25,732 nt of DNA from an uncultured Oscillospiraceae bacterium (GTDB lineage Bacteria > Bacillota > Clostridia > Oscillospirales > Oscillospiraceae), in the NCBI GenBank assembly GCA_910584835.1, contig CAJUEG010000038.1, positions 1 to 25,732 of the forward strand. Reading direction: 5' to 3'. The translations under genes and the position numbers were made by a program. This document shows, in pieces, positions 22,780 to 25,732 of this stretch. The notes under the pieces are model-generated. The model did not search any database, was not told where the DNA came from, and worked only from the letters and a program-made list of their open reading frames with translations. How positions within the stretch are numbered: position 1 is the stretch's first letter; each line of letters opens with the position of its first letter.

Positions 22780-22816
22780 AAAAAGGTCACTCCCATCTGA
22801 ATGGTCAGATGGGAGT
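22780..22816 (-). promoter_or_regulatory. Hairpin with T-run overlapping the dacF ribosome-binding site
   Basis: On the - strand ACTCCCATCTGA, loop CCAT, TCAGATGGGAGT form a perfect 12-bp stem, followed by GACC and TTTTT, then the GTG start of dacF. The 3' arm holds the GGGAG ribosome-binding site. It may be the terminator of the scpA-gerW transcript, a translational or transcriptional attenuator of dacF, or both. The 76-bp gap between gerW and dacF shows no clear promoter. Confidence 0.65.
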
Positions 22817-22855
22817 AGTATGGCCTTCACCGCCCGGCCTTATCCGGGCCCGGGG

Positions 22856-23263
22856 TTACAGGGTCGATTCCCCGCTCTCCCCGGCGGTCTTTTTGTCGAT
22901 ATAGCCGGTGACCCGTTCAAACATCTCAGGCACCAGGTCCACCACCCGGCTCACGGTATCCCCCGGCGGGGGCGCCACCGGCAGCAGCCGGACGGAGCCG
23001 TCCTTCACCACCAGGAAGGCCACGGGGAACACGCTGACGCCAGCCCCCGCGCCGCCGCCGAAATTCTTGGGCACATTCTGGGTCTTTCCGAAATCAGACC
23101 CGCCTGTGGCAAAGCCGAAGGACAGCCGGGACACCGGAATCAGGGTCACCCCGTCCTGGGTGACGATGGGCTGGCCCACCACGGTGTTGGCGTCCACCAT
23201 CTCCCGGATTTTGTCCATGGTGGTGTGAAGCACTTCATTAATGGGATGGTTGTTTTCACTCAT
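22856..23263 (-). CDS. gerW: GerW (YtfJ)-family sporulation protein
   Basis: 135-residue member of the GerW/YtfJ family of small forespore/coat-associated proteins; B. subtilis GerW is needed for germination with some germinants. Family features are VVGQPIVTQDGVTLIPVSRL, SFGFATGGSDFG, the glycine stretch NFGGGAGAGVSVFPVAFLVV and the strand VKDGSVRLLPV. No membrane helix or signal is seen. An AGGAGG site precedes the ATG, which overlaps the DUF2953 gene by 8 bp, so both are co-translated. It is the last gene of the scpA operon, and the best evidence in the window that the organism can sporulate. Confidence 0.93.
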   Translation of the reverse strand: MSENNHPINEVLHTTMDKIREMVDANTVVGQPIVTQDGVTLIPVSRLSFGFATGGSDFGKTQNVPKNFGGGAGAGVSVFPVAFLVVKDGSVRLLPVAPPPGDTVSRVVDLVPEMFERVTGYIDKKTAGESGESTL

Positions 23264-23927
23264 GACTCAATGCCTCCTGTTTTTTTCTAAGGGTCCTTCC
23301 GCTTTTGATCCAGGTAACCAGCGCTTTCACGCCATAGTGCACGCCCAGCGTCACAATCTGGCCCACCGTCATGGTAACGGCTGCCCGTGCCTTCACCGCC
23401 GGCTCTGTCAATGTATAGTCCACACCGATTTGGAACGAGTGGCGCTTTACCTTGAAATTATTGTCCAAAATGGGCCAGAGCATACCCAGCGCCGCATTTG
23501 CCCTGCCGTAGCTCAAGGCAACGGCGGCGGGGTCGGCGCCGCCCCAGATCAATTCCAGCTCCAAATTATCGATGCGTATCTTCCGCTTCAGCGCCCCGCA
23601 GGCCTGTCCCACAACCGGCAGCAGCTTCATCAGCCGGGACAGCGTGCCGGGTTTGCCTTCTTTGGGTTCTTCTTTATGATTCTCCGCCGCAGGCGGCTTT
23701 TCCTTTTTTTGCTTTTTTGCTTTTCCTTTTTTTTGTTTTTCTTCTTCAGGTTTTTGCGGTTTTTTCTCCTTTCCCGGCTTGGCAGGCAGCAGCTGTATTT
23801 TAAACGGCCCGGCCAGGGCGGTGACAAACAACCCTGACTCCCCATAGCTCACCCTGCCGCCGATGCGGATCAGGGAGATGAGCCACAGCACCAGGAGGAC
23901 AATGAGCACTGCCTTCAAAAAGGTCAT
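23256..23927 (-). CDS. DUF2953 membrane protein
   Basis: 223-residue protein of unknown function. Residues 4-21 form one N-terminal membrane helix (FLKAVLIVLLVLWLISLI). A beta-type stretch (GGRVSYGESGLFVTALAGPF) comes next, and then a highly charged Lys/Glu/Pro segment (about 50-95, with runs such as KQKKGKAKKQKKEK). The C-terminal part holds the DUF2953 core (DNLELELIWGGADPAAVALSYGRANAALG and NFKVKRHSFQIGVDYTLTEP). In clostridia this family is regularly found beside gerW/ytfJ and scpAB, suggesting a spore or envelope role, but that is context only. The ATG overlaps the scpB stop by four bases (ATGA). Confidence 0.88.
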   Translation of the reverse strand: MTFLKAVLIVLLVLWLISLIRIGGRVSYGESGLFVTALAGPFKIQLLPAKPGKEKKPQKPEEEKQKKGKAKKQKKEKPPAAENHKEEPKEGKPGTLSRLMKLLPVVGQACGALKRKIRIDNLELELIWGGADPAAVALSYGRANAALGMLWPILDNNFKVKRHSFQIGVDYTLTEPAVKARAAVTMTVGQIVTLGVHYGVKALVTWIKSGRTLRKKQEALSHE

Positions 23928-24550
23928 GTCTCCCCCTCCCCGCCCGATGGTTCAGAAGTTGACTCGCCTTCGCTTTCCGCTTCCCGCAGACGGCGCAGGG
24001 CGGTCTCCATCTCCATGGTGAGCTGAAGGTCCTCCTGGCTTGCGGAGGCCAGGTCCGGCAGATCCTTCAGAGATGCCAGCCCGAACGAGCGCAGGAAATC
24101 CTTGGTGGTCCTAAACTGCATGGGCCGCCCCGGCACCGCCAGCCGCCCCGCCTCCCGGATCAGCCCCCGCTCCAGCAGCAGCCCCACGGTGTAGGAGCTG
24201 TCCACCCCGCGGATCTGCTCGATATAGGCCCGAGTCACCGGCTGAAAATAGGCGACGATGGCCAGCACCTCCAAGGCGGGCTGGGACAGCTTGGCGGGCT
24301 TGCGGTTTTCCAGCGCTTTTCGGATATACTCCGCCTGCTCCGGCGCGGAGCACATCTGCCAGCTGTTCTCCATCCGCACCAGCCGGATGCCCCGCCGCTC
24401 ATAGCTGTAATTGTCCGCCAGGCGCTGGCATACGCTGTCCACCGTTTCCCGATCCTGGTCCAACGTGAGGCACAGCCGTTCCACGCTCATGGGGTCTCCC
24501 GCCGCGAAAAGGATGCCCTCAATAGCGCTCTCCAGCTCTTTCAGTTCCAT
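23924..24550 (-). CDS. scpB: Segregation and condensation protein B
   Basis: 208-residue partner of ScpA and SMC in the bacterial condensin complex that organises and segregates the chromosome. It shows the two winged-helix units of ScpB: MELKELESAIEGILFAAGDP at the start, then KPAKLSQPALEVLAIVAYFQPVTRAYIEQIRGV near 94-126, GLIREAGR and TTKDFLRSFGLASL. Start choice: AAGGAGGAGG lies directly before an ATG at 24559 but at a good distance from the ATG at 24550, whose product starts like other ScpB proteins. The C-terminal tail is Glu/Ser-rich. Unusually, 212 bp of repetitive DNA separate it from scpA. Confidence 0.93.
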   Translation of the reverse strand: MELKELESAIEGILFAAGDPMSVERLCLTLDQDRETVDSVCQRLADNYSYERRGIRLVRMENSWQMCSAPEQAEYIRKALENRKPAKLSQPALEVLAIVAYFQPVTRAYIEQIRGVDSSYTVGLLLERGLIREAGRLAVPGRPMQFRTTKDFLRSFGLASLKDLPDLASASQEDLQLTMEMETALRRLREAESEGESTSEPSGGEGET

Positions 24551-24574
24551 ATTGGGCATCCTCCTCCTTGCCGC

Positions 24575-24761
24575 TGTCACGCTGCGCCTGTTCGCGACTC
24601 CGCGCTGCTCACGACGGCTCCGCGCTTCTCCTTGTCACGCTGCGCCTGTTCGCGACGCGCGGCTTCGCTCCGACTTGGGCATAGCCCAGTCCCGCTTTGC
24701 GGGCCTTGGCTTTCCCCTCGCTCCGCTCCATCCGCGCTGCTCACAACGGCTCCGCGCTTCT
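24575..24761. repeat. Internally repetitive spacer between scpA and scpB
   Basis: Two unit types are present. Unit A, TGTCACGCTGCGCCTGTTCG plus CGAC (24 bp), occurs exactly at 24575-24598 and 24633-24656. Unit B, 31 bp starting TCCGCGCTGCTCAC and ending CTCCGCGCTTCT, occurs at 24599-24629 and 24731-24761 with one difference. Between them lie short palindromic pieces (CCCGCTTTGCGGG, GGGCATAGCCC). Stops occur in the frames continuing from scpA, so it is a non-coding insertion in what is usually a tight gene pair. Confidence 0.8.
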
Positions 24762-24762
24762 T

Positions 24763-25563
24763 TCAATAGCTCTCCACCGTTACATCCACATCCTCCGGCA
24801 GGTCTTCCACCGTGCTGGTGACGGTGCAGTCCTCCGCTGTCCCCGCCAGGTGGATGCGGTTTGCCTTGCAAAGCTCCAAAATCGCCAGAAATGTGGCCAC
24901 CACCTCGGACCGGCTGCGGCTGGTCCTGAACAGCGCCTTAAACCGGGCCACCCCAAACTGGATGAGCCTGTCCAATATGGAGCGGGCCTTGTCCGCCACC
25001 GGGTAGGGCTCCCGGCCCACAATACCCTCAAAGGCCGCCGCCAGAGGAGGCAGCTTGTTGTCCATACGGGCCAGCACCGAGCAAATCGCTGTCAAGATAT
25101 CTTCCTTGTCATAGACGTCTTCATAGGCATGTTCCGCCTTTACCGGCTCGGGCCGTTTGATCAGGTAGTCCCGGCCGAACTCATAGCGCCCGCTGAGCTC
25201 CTCCGTCACGTCCTTGATTTTCACATAGGTCTCCTGGCTCTTGTGCTCCTCCAGAGCGGCCATCAGCTCTTCCATCTCGCTCATGGCCACCTCGTCGTCG
25301 ATGGACAGCAGCATCCGGGTCTTGATATACACCAGATGGGCGGCCATGGTGACGAACTCGCTGGCCACCTCCAGATTTAATTCCTCCCGCTGGGCCATCC
25401 ATGCCAGGTACTGGTCCAGCAGCTCGGATATCTGAATATCCCGGATCTCGATTTTGTTTTTGCTCAACAGGTGCAGAATCAAATCCAGGGGGCCGTCAAA
25501 GTCCTCCATGTCCTCCTGGCGTACCTTCACCACCTTGTCCAGATGGTAGATGGGGGCTTCCAT
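24763..25563 (-). CDS. scpA: Segregation and condensation protein A
   Basis: 266-residue kleisin subunit of the SMC-ScpAB condensin. The N-terminal helical part that binds the SMC neck includes FDGPLDLILHLLSKNKIEIRDI and SELLDQYLAWM; next comes EVASEFVTMAAHLVYIKTRMLLS, the ScpA hallmark. The C-terminal winged-helix part (about 190-255) should bind the SMC head. Start: the ATG at 25563 is preceded by GGGAGGGGAG. The frame is open to 25644, but the extra stretch holds the promoter and a TATAAT box, so the longer start is wrong. A strong promoter lies just upstream, making this the first gene of the scpA-scpB-DUF2953-gerW operon. Confidence 0.95.
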   Translation of the reverse strand: MEAPIYHLDKVVKVRQEDMEDFDGPLDLILHLLSKNKIEIRDIQISELLDQYLAWMAQREELNLEVASEFVTMAAHLVYIKTRMLLSIDDEVAMSEMEELMAALEEHKSQETYVKIKDVTEELSGRYEFGRDYLIKRPEPVKAEHAYEDVYDKEDILTAICSVLARMDNKLPPLAAAFEGIVGREPYPVADKARSILDRLIQFGVARFKALFRTSRSRSEVVATFLAILELCKANRIHLAGTAEDCTVTSTVEDLPEDVDVTVESY

Positions 25564-25590
25564 GGCTCCCCTCCCTTCTATAATAGGGAT

Positions 25591-25619
25591 ATTATAACAA
25601 ATTTTTTGTGAAAAAACAA
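25591..25619 (-). promoter_or_regulatory. Promoter of the scpA operon
   Basis: On the - strand TTGTTT (25614-25619), a 17-base spacer and a perfect TATAAT (25591-25596), 28 bp from the scpA ATG. Upstream bases 25620-25732 contain A/T-rich tracts and no recognisable gene. Confidence 0.85.
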
Positions 25620-25732
25620 GGGCCCGCCATTGGCTTGTGCGCAATAAAACCGAAAGCTGAAGTTATTTTTTTGATTGCAAAGTACAGTTTACAAGGGACT
25701 ACACAAGGTAACGGTCTGACGGGCGCTGATAT

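Overview
The window looks like a chromosomal segment of a spore-forming, high-G+C clostridium of the gut type, most like the Oscillospiraceae (Flavonifractor/Lawsonibacter-like). This placement is an inference. It rests on an ispH-rpsA gene fusion, a GerW (YtfJ)-type spore protein gene, the scpA-scpB-DUF2953-gerW order, G/C-rich third codon positions, and strong Shine-Dalgarno sites with TTGnnn-17-TATnAT promoters. No rRNA or marker gene allows a species call.

Layout. (1) 1-5214, + strand: the phosphate uptake and sensing operon, with the 3' part of pstC, then pstA, pstB, phoU, a PhoB-type regulator and a PhoR-type kinase. Neighbours overlap or nearly abut. (2) 5215-9503: an island that is visibly richer in A+T. 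It holds an IS256-family transposase scrap, an intact two-gene operon (aromatic-amino-acid-type permease and metallophosphoesterase, - strand), and a decayed large serine recombinase with a second recombinase scrap. The island lies between two near-identical direct repeats of about 54 bp. The right copy is the terminator of the adjacent tRNA operon. (3) 9504-10211, - strand: a five-tRNA operon transcribed Gly-Arg-His-Gln-Lys, with a promoter, a terminator, and spacers filled by hairpin-forming dispersed repeats. (4) 10467-14277, + strand: an XRE regulator fused to an unusual ten-residue glycine-repeat domain, then a second XRE regulator that overlaps an ABC exporter gene. (5) 14277-20952, - strand: rpiR-type regulator, HI0933-family flavoprotein, cmk, plsC and ispH-rpsA form one tight operon ending in a strong terminator, followed by a DUF362/ferredoxin protein. 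(6) 20973-25619, - strand: scpA, scpB, a DUF2953 gene and gerW from one promoter, then dacF and an RsuA/RluB-type pseudouridine synthase.

How the genes fit together. Region 1 is a complete phosphate-sensing loop apart from PstS and the 5' part of PstC, which lie upstream. Region 5 joins precursor supply (CMP phosphorylation, phosphatidic acid, isoprenoids) with ribosomal protein S1. Region 6 combines chromosome segregation, spore and cell-wall functions and ribosome modification. The parts that an ordinary annotation would not explain are the repeat-bounded island, the spacer repeats in the tRNA operon, the XRE-decapeptide protein, a hairpin overlapping the dacF ribosome-binding site, and the internally repetitive spacer between scpA and scpB.
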